Positions 1 through 8,650 of a stretch of 64,000 bases of DNA are shown in pieces. The stretch covers positions 62,001 to 126,000 of the forward strand of contig NZ_NIHC01000005.1 in NCBI RefSeq assembly GCF_002806945.1, read 5' to 3'. The notes below the pieces were generated by a model. The model was not told where the DNA came from. It searched no databases and worked only from the letters and a program-made list of their open reading frames with translations. Made by a program: the position numbers and the translations under genes. Each line of letters begins with the position of its first letter. The first letter of the stretch is position 1. The stretch comes from Marinobacter salexigens. GTDB lineage: Bacteria; Pseudomonadota; Gammaproteobacteria; Pseudomonadales; Oleiphilaceae.

Positions 1-163
1 TGGCCGAAGCGAACCTAGACTAACGTCTTACATTAGAGCATATCAGGCCATCGACGCACAGTTGTACCAGAATCCCTAGACATCAGGTACCTACATTTAA
101 GATGCTTTAAGCAATCTGTAATACCCTAGCTATCGACGCACCGCCCTTCAGGGAGAAACATTC

Positions 164-1039
164 ATGTCCGACACGCTTATATACCGGGATACACCACCCG
201 CGCTACTTCCGCTTTTTGGCAAGGCTGTGCTGCCAAAAAAAGTCAGCGCTGAGGCCAACATCAGGCTGCCGGAACTCTCGGCCAAGCTTCTGTACGCAAA
301 GACCTCCAGCAATGACCTGAAGCAATACGAACGCGTATGCGGATTTCGGCCTAGCAGCGACATACCAATTACCTGGCCTCATATTCTGGCGTTTCCTCTG
401 CACTTGAAACTGCTGACCGAAAAAGCCTTTCCACTGCCATTGCTTGGGCTGGTTCATCTGCGCAACAGCATTACCCAACATAGGCCAATCGGCAAAGGGG
501 AGATTCTGGAGCTGGAGGTTAAACTGGGCGGGCAGGAACGCACTGGCCGGGGCATCGAGTTCAGCGTAAACACCATCGCTCGCTCTGCGGGCACGATGGT
601 ATGGGAAGGCGATAGCACTATGCTCTTCCGCCAGCCTGATCCAAACGCACAATCCGGTGAAAAGAGCACGCCTCCGCCTCTTGAGCATTATCCGAACACG
701 GTAGACATCAAAGCGGCAGAATCCATAGGGCGCCAGTACGCGAAAGTCTCCGGCGACAGCAATCCCATTCACATGCATGCGCTGAGCGCCAAGGCTTTCG
801 GTTTTCCCCGCGCGATTGCACACGGCATGTGGAGCAAGGCGCAGGCACTGGCCATTATGAGCCAACAGGATGGATGGCGCTCAGGCCCCGTCAAGATAAG
901 CTGCCAGTTCAAAAAGCCGGTATTTTTGCCGGGAACCGCACAATTGAACTGGCGGGAAGGAAAAGACGCCTGGGACTACCAACTGCTGAATGGCCGAGGC
1001 GACGCACCTCATCTCAGCGGTCGCATCGAGTGGCTCTAA
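164..1039 (+). CDS. MaoC-like acyl-CoA hydratase/dehydratase
   Basis: A 291-residue protein of double hot-dog type. The C-terminal half carries the MaoC/(R)-specific enoyl-CoA hydratase signature (SGDSNPIHMH, then AFGFPRAIAHGMWSKA), whose Asp and His are the usual catalytic pair; the N-terminal half looks like a degenerate hot dog. The family hydrates 2-enoyl-CoA or dehydrates 3-hydroxyacyl thioesters. GGGAGA lies upstream of the chosen ATG. Its stop overlaps the stop of the convergent kinase gene. The 163 bases before it hold no gene that I can support. Substrate is not readable from sequence. Confidence 0.85.
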   Translation: MSDTLIYRDTPPALLPLFGKAVLPKKVSAEANIRLPELSAKLLYAKTSSNDLKQYERVCGFRPSSDIPITWPHILAFPLHLKLLTEKAFPLPLLGLVHLRNSITQHRPIGKGEILELEVKLGGQERTGRGIEFSVNTIARSAGTMVWEGDSTMLFRQPDPNAQSGEKSTPPPLEHYPNTVDIKAAESIGRQYAKVSGDSNPIHMHALSAKAFGFPRAIAHGMWSKAQALAIMSQQDGWRSGPVKISCQFKKPVFLPGTAQLNWREGKDAWDYQLLNGRGDAPHLSGRIEWL

Positions 1040-2616
1040 CAAGGCTCAGCGGGGCTTTCATCATCGCCTGGTGAGGGTGATACAGCTACGGGAAGGGTAA
1101 AATAGAATCGGGCGCCGCCATCTTCAGGGCGCTCAAAGCCTATATCGCCTCCCTGGGCTTGTATCAGGGAGCGGCAAGTGGGCAAGCCAATGCCCATACC
1201 TTCGTCTTTGGTGGTATAAAAAGGTAGAAACAGGTTTTCTTCAGCGTCTTCCGCCAGCCCCACACCATAGTCCCGAACCTCAACCCGAACGCTGCCATTA
1301 TCGGCAAGCTTTGCGCTTACCTCCACAGGTTGGTTAGTTTCATTGCTGCGAGTGGCCTCGAGCGCGTTTCGAATCAGATTAAGAGCAACCTGCTGAACTT
1401 GGATCGGGTCAGCCAGAACCTCCGGCAAGCCCTCAGCTACAACAAGTTCAATCGCACCATCGTTATTGCGCGCATCCACTTCTGCAAACTCCCGCGTATC
1501 CTCAAGTAATGCAGAGACAGAAAGCACTTCCTTGCCTGTTGCGGGCTTTTTCACAAAGCGTCGAATTCGCCTGATAATTTCACTGGCACGGTGGGACTGA
1601 GCTTCGATCTTGTCGAGGGTTTCCTGCAGCAAGCTCAAGTTCGGATTCTCAATGGACATCATCCGCTTGGAGACCCGAGCATAGTTGGCAATCGCCGTCA
1701 GCGGCTGATTAACCTCGTGGGCAACACCAGCTGCCATTTCTCCCATGGTGGTCAAGCGGGATATGTGTGCCAGCTGGTTACGCTGCTCCTGCACAAGCGC
1801 CCTTGCCTCCTCCAACTCCCGCTCGCCATCAAGCTCAACTGTAATGTCCCGGAACACAACCACTGCACCACGCAGCTCTTCACCTTCGAGCTTGGGTGTA
1901 GAACGATACTCAGCTGGGAAGCCTGTTTCATCTGCCCGCAGCATTCTGATGTCGCGCTGGTTTTCTGAAACCCCTTGGTGGCAGGTAGCGTGAACCGGAA
2001 GCCCGCTCGGGCACTGAGCCGCTGTACTAAAGTGGGTTTCAAAAAAATTGCGACCTACCAGATCCTCAACAGGGCACCGCATAATGACGGCTGCCGCAGG
2101 GTTCGCAAACTCGATCATTCCATTCTCGTCGAGGCCGTATATGCCCTCACTGATCGAATTAAGGATGCGTGACTGGTCACTTTGAAGTTCGCGATTGCGC
2201 GCCTGTAACTCGCGCTCAAGCCGGATAACACGGGCGTGGGTTTTAACCCTGGCAATCACTTCCTGAGACTGGAAAGGCTTGGAAATATAGTCGGCACCAC
2301 CGAGGGAGAAGCCTTTAACTTTTGCCTGCAGATCATCCAGGGCCGAGAGAAACACCACCGCACAATCGGCTGTCTCTGGATCGGCCTTGAGGCGTTCACA
2401 CACCTCATAGCCGTCCATTTCTGGCATCATGATGTCGAGCAGGACAACTTCAGGCTGATGGCGATGGGCTAAGTCCAAAGCTTTTTCGCCCTCATTGGCA
2501 ATCAGCAGCCGATAACCTTTGTCTTTCAGTGTCTCATAGAGAACTTTCAGGTTCTGTGGATTGTCATCCACTAACAGAACCGTAACCTCTGAATTATCAC
2601 AGACAGCTTCAGTCAT
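1036..2616 (-). CDS. Soluble REC-PAS-histidine kinase
   Basis: A 526-residue hybrid kinase with no membrane segment. In order: an N-terminal receiver (VLLVDDNPQN; phospho-acceptor Asp61 in LLDIMMPEMDG), a short coiled segment, a PAS domain (about 150-260), HisKA with H-box His300 (GVAHEVNQPL) and a HATPase domain with N box and the GMGIGL glycine box. A receiver placed before a PAS-kinase suggests that it receives phosphate or a signal from another protein. It lies 46 bases behind the FixJ-type regulator gene on the same strand, its probable partner. The stop codon overlaps that of the convergent MaoC gene. The signal is unknown. Confidence 0.9.
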   Translation of the reverse strand: MTEAVCDNSEVTVLLVDDNPQNLKVLYETLKDKGYRLLIANEGEKALDLAHRHQPEVVLLDIMMPEMDGYEVCERLKADPETADCAVVFLSALDDLQAKVKGFSLGGADYISKPFQSQEVIARVKTHARVIRLERELQARNRELQSDQSRILNSISEGIYGLDENGMIEFANPAAAVIMRCPVEDLVGRNFFETHFSTAAQCPSGLPVHATCHQGVSENQRDIRMLRADETGFPAEYRSTPKLEGEELRGAVVVFRDITVELDGERELEEARALVQEQRNQLAHISRLTTMGEMAAGVAHEVNQPLTAIANYARVSKRMMSIENPNLSLLQETLDKIEAQSHRASEIIRRIRRFVKKPATGKEVLSVSALLEDTREFAEVDARNNDGAIELVVAEGLPEVLADPIQVQQVALNLIRNALEATRSNETNQPVEVSAKLADNGSVRVEVRDYGVGLAEDAEENLFLPFYTTKDEGMGIGLPTCRSLIQAQGGDIGFERPEDGGARFYFTLPVAVSPSPGDDESPAEPC

Positions 2617-2662
2617 ATAGTAAAAGGCCGGTCAAAAAGATAACCGCATGATGCCGGCCAGA

Positions 2663-3289
2663 TTACCTCCCGTCGATAAGGTTCTTTACGGACAGCACCA
2701 TGCGGACCAGGTGTGCCAACGAATGAGTCCCCATCTTATGCATCACCCGGGAGCGGTGAATCTCTACCGTACGCTGGCTGATTTCCAATTCGATAGCGAT
2801 CACCTTGTTAGCCTGACCTTCTATCATTCGATCCATGATTTCATGTTCGCGAGGCGTCAGGCTTTTAACCCGGCGTATTATTTCCTGCTTCTCATCGAGC
2901 GTTTTTCGTTGTTCGTGGTCCTGCTCCAGCGCAGCTTCAATTTTCTCAAGAAGCGCCTCTTCGCGATAAGGCTTCTGGATAAAATCCACCGCACCTTCTT
3001 TCATGGCGTCGACTGCCATTGGCACATCGCCATGCCCGGTCACGAATATGATGGGAAGAATGGAACGCTTCTCGTTTAGCTTTTTCTGCAGCTCCATGCC
3101 GTCCATACCCGGCATACGGATATCCAGTACGATGCAGCCTGCCATCTTTTCGGAATAGTCCTTAAGAAACACTGCCGCATTCTCATAGGTTTTGACCAAC
3201 TTGCCATCGGTTTTCAGTAGTAGTTCCAGTGAATCACGAACGGCTTCGTCGTCCTCTACCACGTATACAGTTTGCTGGATATCAGTCAT
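2663..3289 (-). CDS. FixJ/NarL-family response regulator
   Basis: A 208-residue two-domain regulator. The receiver has the acidic pair EDD near residue 12, Asp56 in VLDIRMPGMDG, Thr in the VTGHGD segment and Lys in IQKPY. A linker leads to a LuxR-type helix-turn-helix (LTPREHEIMDRMIEGQANKVIA, then SQRTVEIHRSRVMHKM). It is the first gene of a pair with the downstream REC-PAS-kinase. Targets are unknown. A second, paralogous kinase/FixJ pair lies about 14 kb away at 17443-19573. Confidence 0.92.
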   Translation of the reverse strand: MTDIQQTVYVVEDDEAVRDSLELLLKTDGKLVKTYENAAVFLKDYSEKMAGCIVLDIRMPGMDGMELQKKLNEKRSILPIIFVTGHGDVPMAVDAMKEGAVDFIQKPYREEALLEKIEAALEQDHEQRKTLDEKQEIIRRVKSLTPREHEIMDRMIEGQANKVIAIELEISQRTVEIHRSRVMHKMGTHSLAHLVRMVLSVKNLIDGR

Positions 3290-3328
3290 GGGTGTGTTCT
3301 CTCCTGTCTGTTTTATTATGGCGACCGG

Positions 3329-5737
3329 TCAGTGAATTGACGGATCTTTCTGATCGTCCCGGGCGTGCTCCTGGCGCTCGTGCTCACGCATTTTCTCAAG
3401 CCGTTGCTGGATAATGCCAAAAACACTCTGTTTCGGATAGTTGCCTTTGCTGTCTACCTTACCTGCCGGCATTCCCAGCAGTAATGTCACCGCTTCTTCA
3501 ACACTTGAAACAGAGAAAACGGAAAACTGCTTTTCCCGGACTGCCTGAACCACTTCACTGTCCAGCATCAGGTTCTGAACATTGTTTGCAGGCACAATGG
3601 CGCCCTGCGTACCCGTCAGCCCACCCTTGAGCTGGCAGGTGGCAAAGAAACCTTCAACCTTTTCATTCACGCCACCAATGGGCTGAACCTCGCCAAACTG
3701 GTTAACGGAGCCTGTGATAGCCAGGTTTTGTAATACTGGAACCCCGGACAGCGAGGAGATAAGTGCACAAAGTTCCGCAAGAGAAGCACTATCACCATCA
3801 ACCTCTCCATAGTTTTGCTCAAAGGTCAGGCTAGCGGACAGGTGCATCGGATCGGTCACCGCAAAATGCGAAGCAAGCCATGAGCTCAAAATCATCACAC
3901 CCTTGGAGTGAATATTGCCGCCCAGCTTTACATCCCGCTCGATGTCCATAATGCCCCCGTCGCCATAATAACAGGTGGCCGTTACCCGGTTGGACAAGCC
4001 AAACTCAAACCCTCCCGTAGATAGAACAGACAAAGCATTAACCTGACCAACAACCGAACCTTGCGTGGATACCAACGTAGAGCCGTCTCGAATCGAATCA
4101 TAAAACTGATCACGGATACGGCTGCTGCGGTATTTCGCACTCTCGAGTGCCCTTTCCACATGAACATCCTGAATCAGCCTGGCGCCGGCCTGGCGGGCCC
4201 AGAAATCAGATTCCCGGAGCAGATTGGCAATGTTTGCTGCATGCAATGAAAGCCTGTCCTGATGCTCTGCCATACGGGCACTGTGCTCGATAATCCTTGC
4301 CACGGCCTTGTTGTTGCAGTGCAACAGGCTCTTTTCTTTCACCACGCTGGCAATAAACTTCGCATACATAACCTGGCTTTCTTCGGAGCGATACATCTCA
4401 TTCTCGAAGTCTGCAGTAACCCGGAACAGCTCAGCAAACTCTGGGTCATATTCCTGCAACAACATCCAGGTTTCGCGATCACCGAAAAGCACAAGCTTCA
4501 CATCCAGCGGGACTGCTTGCGGTTCGATGGAGATGGTGCCCGAAAGTGTAAGCTCTCGCTCAAGCGAGTTGATCTGAATACACTTCGATCGCAAGGCACG
4601 CTTGATCCCATCCCACACGAAAGGCTGCTCCAGCACTTTGATAGCGTCCATCAGAAGATAGCCGCCGTTAGCTCTGTGCAAACTGCCCGCCCGAATCAGT
4701 GAAAAATCGGTAAATACCGTGCCCTTGTATGTGACATTTTCGACGTACCCGAAAAGATTGTGGTACGTGGGGTTGTCTTCCACCACCATCGGGACTTCAT
4801 TGGTTTTCTGATGCACAACCACATTCACGAGGTAACGACGCGGCATCTTCTTGTCGAGCGAGGCATAGGCAATCGCTGCCTGCTCTTCGTTATCGTCAAG
4901 AAAAATCTCCAAATTCTCCACCAGATCTGCCCGCACCGCTTCAAAGTAAGCCACCACATCCGGAAGACTCTTGTAACTCTCAATCAGCTCATCAATCTGA
5001 TGGCCAGATATACCTTCCAGAGTTTCTTTATTCAGCGCCTGCTGCTTGTCGGCATACTCCTGCTCCCAGTCCGCCAATTTACGGAGCGCCTGGCGCAGCT
5101 TTTTCTCAAGCTTGTTGATTGAGTCTTCGTACTTGTCCCTCTGAGCATCCGTCAACGCCTTGAACGTGTCTGCGGTATGTGGTTTATCGCCATTCATCGC
5201 TACCAAGCGGTAACCACCGGGGGTTGTAATAGTGAGGCTGACTTTCTTGCGGCGGGCCTGAGCTGCCACCTTCTCAAGCTCATCTTCCTGCTTCTTTCCA
5301 TACTCTTCCTTGAGCTGTTCAGAACGTTCCAGAAAGCTGTCACTGTCGAAAGTCTGTGGAATAACCTTAACCAGCCGACTCATGAGCTTTTCCATATCCT
5401 GCTTGAGCTGTGCACCCTTACCCGCTGGCAATTGCAGCAGCTTGGGAACCCGGGGCTCTTTAAAGTCTGCGACATAACACCAGTCGTGGCTTTGCTGCTC
5501 AGTATCCTGATGGTGCTCCAGATACCGCAGCATCATCGTGCGCTTGCCCAGGCCATTCCGCCCTACGGCATACACGTTATAACCACCGTGGGGCATAGCC
5601 AGCGCAAAGCGCACAGCTTCCTGGGCCCGATTCTGGCCCACAATTTCTGCCAGGGGCTCCAGTTGCCTGGTCGACTTGAATGGTAGGTCTTTCAAAACAC
5701 AAGCTTTGTAGAGCTGCTGCAGAGACAGTGACTTCAA
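3329..5737 (-). CDS. Lon-like ATP-dependent protease, YcbZ/LonB type
   Basis: An 802-residue AAA+ protease of the Lon-related YcbZ family rather than classical Lon. It lacks the LON substrate-binding N domain. A degenerate Walker A (GRNGLGKRT, residues 59-67) is followed by a long helical insertion (about 150-250) and a C-terminal S16 peptidase domain with the Ser-Lys dyad Ser650 (DGDSAS) and Lys693 (GGVNEK), the 43-residue spacing of Lon. The start is TTG, with AGGA upstream; it begins at the family's usual MKSLSLQQLY-like N-terminus and no nearby ATG fits. The gene stands alone, upstream of the two-component pair on the same strand. Confidence 0.9.
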   Translation of the reverse strand: MKSLSLQQLYKACVLKDLPFKSTRQLEPLAEIVGQNRAQEAVRFALAMPHGGYNVYAVGRNGLGKRTMMLRYLEHHQDTEQQSHDWCYVADFKEPRVPKLLQLPAGKGAQLKQDMEKLMSRLVKVIPQTFDSDSFLERSEQLKEEYGKKQEDELEKVAAQARRKKVSLTITTPGGYRLVAMNGDKPHTADTFKALTDAQRDKYEDSINKLEKKLRQALRKLADWEQEYADKQQALNKETLEGISGHQIDELIESYKSLPDVVAYFEAVRADLVENLEIFLDDNEEQAAIAYASLDKKMPRRYLVNVVVHQKTNEVPMVVEDNPTYHNLFGYVENVTYKGTVFTDFSLIRAGSLHRANGGYLLMDAIKVLEQPFVWDGIKRALRSKCIQINSLERELTLSGTISIEPQAVPLDVKLVLFGDRETWMLLQEYDPEFAELFRVTADFENEMYRSEESQVMYAKFIASVVKEKSLLHCNNKAVARIIEHSARMAEHQDRLSLHAANIANLLRESDFWARQAGARLIQDVHVERALESAKYRSSRIRDQFYDSIRDGSTLVSTQGSVVGQVNALSVLSTGGFEFGLSNRVTATCYYGDGGIMDIERDVKLGGNIHSKGVMILSSWLASHFAVTDPMHLSASLTFEQNYGEVDGDSASLAELCALISSLSGVPVLQNLAITGSVNQFGEVQPIGGVNEKVEGFFATCQLKGGLTGTQGAIVPANNVQNLMLDSEVVQAVREKQFSVFSVSSVEEAVTLLLGMPAGKVDSKGNYPKQSVFGIIQQRLEKMREHERQEHARDDQKDPSIH

Positions 5738-5983
5738 GGTTGGGTCCTGTAACGGTTAACATATTTGCCGGCCATTGTAGGTTTTGTGAACCGGTCTGTC
5801 GCGCCTGAGAGGCAAAATGGTGAGAAAGCTTTCTTGGCAGGCTGTTTTGTATCGTTCCGCATGCCTCCTTAATTTCCCCGCTACCCCTGCCCGCCACTCA
5901 CTACACTTTACCTTCCGGCTATCACCCTTTAGTCTTACATGCAGATATAACAACTAAAAATACCGATCGGATGTCAATTTACG

Positions 5984-6358
5984 ATGAGTGATTCTGAAGA
6001 TCGACGACTCAAGGACCGTTATGCAGCCTCGTGCCTCGGGGTGCAGGTACGGGAACGCGGTTGGCTCAAAAAAGCCAAGCCCTCTTTTCAGGCTACCTGC
6101 CTTGATCTGAACCGCTATGGAATGGCTTTGCTGTGCCCACGACATCTGGAGCCTGGCACCAATCTGCTTATGGATTTTGAAGGGAAATACATTAACGAAT
6201 CGAAAGTTTGCGCCCGCGTAGTGGAGTGTCGCCCATTCCAGACAGGCTACCGCGTGAGTGTCCAGTTCAGTTATTATCTGAACAAAAAAGGTTACTCCAG
6301 AGCAGTGGATAATGCGCTCTCGCGTATTGAAGGTTTCTACAACCACCTTGCCAGTTAG
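5984..6358 (+). CDS. PilZ-domain protein with degenerate c-di-GMP motif
   Basis: A 124-residue single-domain protein resembling PilZ. The basic start of the c-di-GMP site is present (RRLKDRYAAS), but the second element reads DLNRYGMAL, so the usual Ser of D/NxSxxG is Arg/Tyr-shifted. Binding of c-di-GMP is therefore uncertain. No signal peptide or membrane segment. It ends 8 bases from the convergent flavodoxin-like gene. No clear Shine-Dalgarno precedes the ATG, so the start is moderately certain. The upstream 246-base gap to the Lon-like gene (divergent) probably holds both promoters. Confidence 0.7.
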   Translation: MSDSEDRRLKDRYAASCLGVQVRERGWLKKAKPSFQATCLDLNRYGMALLCPRHLEPGTNLLMDFEGKYINESKVCARVVECRPFQTGYRVSVQFSYYLNKKGYSRAVDNALSRIEGFYNHLAS

Positions 6359-6366
6359 AGCACCCC

Positions 6367-6837
6367 TTAGAACAACCCGGCATCCAGACTGGCCGCAACG
6401 TACATCCCCAATTCCCGGCACTGCTCTTCAAACCCATCCTGATACTCACCACGGCACATCAGCGGCTCTTGAACAAGCTTCCAGCGCAACCCGGTAGTGA
6501 TGCTTTCGATAGCGCGCCGCGTCCCTGTGCCGTCATGGCCTGCGCGGATGTAAAAAGCAAAAGGGAGACCCTGGGTTTTCTCCAGGCAGGGATAGTAGCT
6601 GCGATCGAAGAAATCCTTCAAAGCGCCACTCATATAGCCGAGATTTTCGGTGGTGCCGAGGATAATGGCATCACAGGCAAGAACATCATCCGGGCCGGCG
6701 TCCAATGGTGCCAGCACGGTTACGTCTACATTTTCAATATCTTCATGGCCTGCACCCTGCGCGACCGCATCGCGCAGGGTGAGGGTGTTCGGAGAAGGCG
6801 CATGAGAAACAATAAGCAGTTTCTTTTTACGGTCCAC
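6367..6837 (-). CDS. Flavodoxin-like / NAD(P)H-dependent FMN reductase family protein
   Basis: A 156-residue flavodoxin-fold protein. It has an N-terminal phosphate-binding segment (LLIVSHAPSPNTLTLRDAV) and the FMN-contacting loop LGTTENLGYMSGALKDFFDRSYYP, typical of small FMN oxidoreductases. The start is GTG, preceded by an excellent GGAGGT. It follows recA by 20 bases on the same strand, where many gammaproteobacteria carry recX, so it is likely cotranscribed with recA. The redox partner is not evident. Confidence 0.8.
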   Translation of the reverse strand: MDRKKKLLIVSHAPSPNTLTLRDAVAQGAGHEDIENVDVTVLAPLDAGPDDVLACDAIILGTTENLGYMSGALKDFFDRSYYPCLEKTQGLPFAFYIRAGHDGTGTRRAIESITTGLRWKLVQEPLMCRGEYQDGFEEQCRELGMYVAASLDAGLF

Positions 6838-6857
6838 AGTACACCTCCGATATTACT

Positions 6858-7901
6858 TTAGAGCAGTTCGCCGGCTGGCGCCTCTGCTTCCACGGCGTCT
6901 TTCTTATCAACCGGTTTTGGCATCAGCCTGTCACGAACCTTAGCCTCAATTTCCTGGGCCATCTCAATGTTCTCTTCCAGGAACTTACATGCATTGGCTT
7001 TACCCTGGCCAATTTTATCGCCGTTATAGGCATACCAGGCGCCAGACTTGTCCACAAAGCCCTCTTTAACGCCCATATCGAGCACTTCGGCCATGTGATA
7101 GATGCCTTTTCCGTAGAGGATCTGGAACTCTGCCTGACGGAAAGGAGGAGACACCTTGTTTTTAACCACCTTCACACGGGTTTCGTTACCCACTACCTCA
7201 TCACCATCTTTTACTGCGCCAATGCGGCGAATGTCCAAACGTACAGAGGAGTAGAATTTCAGGGCGTTACCACCGGTGGTGGTTTCCGGGCTGCCAAACA
7301 TCACGCCGATCTTCATACGGATCTGGTTAATAAATACCAGCAAGCAGTTGGCATGCTTCACGTTACCGGTAAGTTTACGCAGTGCTTGTGACATCAGGCG
7401 AGCCTGCAGGCCTACGTGGCTATCACCCATTTCGCCTTCAATCTCGGCCTTTGGCGTAAGGGCCGCAACGGAGTCAACAATGATCACGTCTACCGCGTTA
7501 GAGCGCACCAGCATGTCTGCAATTTCCAGTGCTTGCTCACCAGTGTCTGGCTGGGAAACCAGCAAGTCGTCTACGTTAACGCCCAGCTTTTCCGCGTAAA
7601 TAGGATCCAGTGCATGCTCAGCATCAATAAAAGCGCAGGTTTTACCGGCTTTTTGTGCTTCAGCGATAACCTGCAGGGTCAGGGTTGTTTTACCGGAGCT
7701 CTCAGGGCCGTAAATTTCTACAATACGACCATAGGGCAGGCCGCCTATGCCCAGCGCAACGTCCAACCCAAGGGAGCCGGTGGAGACCGCAGGAATGGCT
7801 TCGCGGGGCTGATCGCCCATTTTCATCACCGCGCCTTTACCAAACTGGCGCTCAATCTGGCCCAGCGCTGCGCTCAATGCTTTTTTGCGGTTATCTTCCA
7901 T
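6858..7901 (-). CDS. recA: Recombinase RecA
   Basis: A full-length 347-residue RecA: strand exchange in homologous recombination and co-protease for LexA. Walker A is GPESSGKTT (residues 65-73); Walker B ([12 protein letters not shown]), loop L1 and the L2/[14 protein letters not shown] region are intact, and the C-terminal tail is acidic. It is preceded by a LexA box about 100 bases upstream, so it is SOS regulated, and it is followed closely by the flavodoxin-like gene. pncC (cinA C-terminal domain) lies upstream on the same strand, the usual competence/recombination neighbourhood. Confidence 0.99.
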   Translation of the reverse strand: MEDNRKKALSAALGQIERQFGKGAVMKMGDQPREAIPAVSTGSLGLDVALGIGGLPYGRIVEIYGPESSGKTTLTLQVIAEAQKAGKTCAFIDAEHALDPIYAEKLGVNVDDLLVSQPDTGEQALEIADMLVRSNAVDVIIVDSVAALTPKAEIEGEMGDSHVGLQARLMSQALRKLTGNVKHANCLLVFINQIRMKIGVMFGSPETTTGGNALKFYSSVRLDIRRIGAVKDGDEVVGNETRVKVVKNKVSPPFRQAEFQILYGKGIYHMAEVLDMGVKEGFVDKSGAWYAYNGDKIGQGKANACKFLEENIEMAQEIEAKVRDRLMPKPVDKKDAVEAEAPAGELL

Positions 7902-8000
7902 CAGTGCAAACCCTCTGTTGCCTTGGCCAACGGCGGAATAAACAAGCCGTTGGAAATATGATTAATCGGGAACCCATACAGTGGTAAAACAGCAAATTCC

Positions 8001-8016
8001 CTGTATATTTGAACAG
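8001..8016 (-). promoter_or_regulatory. LexA (SOS) box of recA
   Basis: CTGTATATTTGAACAG fits the gammaproteobacterial LexA consensus CTG-N10-CAG with an AT-rich centre, and is followed by TA as in the extended consensus. It lies about 100 bases upstream of the recA start, between recA and pncC, where a recA promoter is expected. The match is seen directly; binding by LexA is inferred from family knowledge. Confidence 0.88.
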
Positions 8017-8067
8017 TATTAAAACATACCCCGAGAGAGAGGCCAACCCCTGCCAGTGTGAAAGCCT

Positions 8068-8568
8068 TCAGGTTTGCTGCAAAAACCGGCTAACCCCCTG
8101 CAAGGCAAAGAGAACCGCCTGTCGCCTCACCTGATCACGGTCACCACTGAAATACTGAACAACCGCTTCGGTGCGGTCAATGCGATCACCCCAGGCAAAC
8201 CAGACCGTGCCCACCGGTTTCTCCTTACTGCCCCCACCAGGCCCGGCTACGCCGCTGATAGCCACCGCAACATTGGCACCCGTTGTAGCAAGTGCACCGG
8301 CCACCATTTCTCGTACAACCGGCTCACTGACGGCACCATGGTTAGCCAAAGAGGCATCTGTAACGGCCAATAATTTTTGCTTTGCTTCATTGCTATAGGT
8401 TACCAACCCACCCACCACATAGGCAGAAGAGCCGGCTTTATCGGTAAGCACCTTGGCAACCCAGCCACCGGTGCAGCTTTCGGCCGTCACTACGGTTGAG
8501 CCCTGCTGTAGCAACTGCGCTGCTAATTGATCCCCTGCTTGTTCGAGTTCGTGGTCACTGGCAGGCAT
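8068..8568 (-). CDS. pncC: Nicotinamide-nucleotide amidohydrolase PncC (CinA C-terminal domain)
   Basis: A 166-residue stand-alone CinA C-terminal domain, which deamidates NMN to NaMN in pyridine nucleotide salvage. It shows the family motifs AESCTGGWVAKVLTDKAGSSAYVVGGLVTYSNEAK and AISGVAGPGGGSKEKPVGTV. There is no N-terminal MoCF-like domain, as usual for the short gammaproteobacterial form. It lies upstream of recA on the same strand, with the recA LexA box in the 166-base gap, and is divergent from mutS. Confidence 0.93.
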   Translation of the reverse strand: MPASDHELEQAGDQLAAQLLQQGSTVVTAESCTGGWVAKVLTDKAGSSAYVVGGLVTYSNEAKQKLLAVTDASLANHGAVSEPVVREMVAGALATTGANVAVAISGVAGPGGGSKEKPVGTVWFAWGDRIDRTEAVVQYFSGDRDQVRRQAVLFALQGVSRFLQQT

Positions 8569-8650
8569 AATGGTCTCCCTCGTTTCATCACGGGCTTAAT
8601 TTTCCTACAATCCGTGGCTTCATCCAAAGTAAGATTATCCGGACTCGTTC

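Noticed and set aside
51..142. Short direct repeat ATCGACGCAC near the left edge (at 50 and again at 132)
   Set aside because: Only ten bases, two copies, and no link to a gene feature; could be chance.
2617..2662. Imperfect GGCCGG/CCGGCC pairing between the FixJ regulator and kinase genes
   Set aside because: The stem is short with a long loop, no T run, and lies inside a likely cotranscribed pair.
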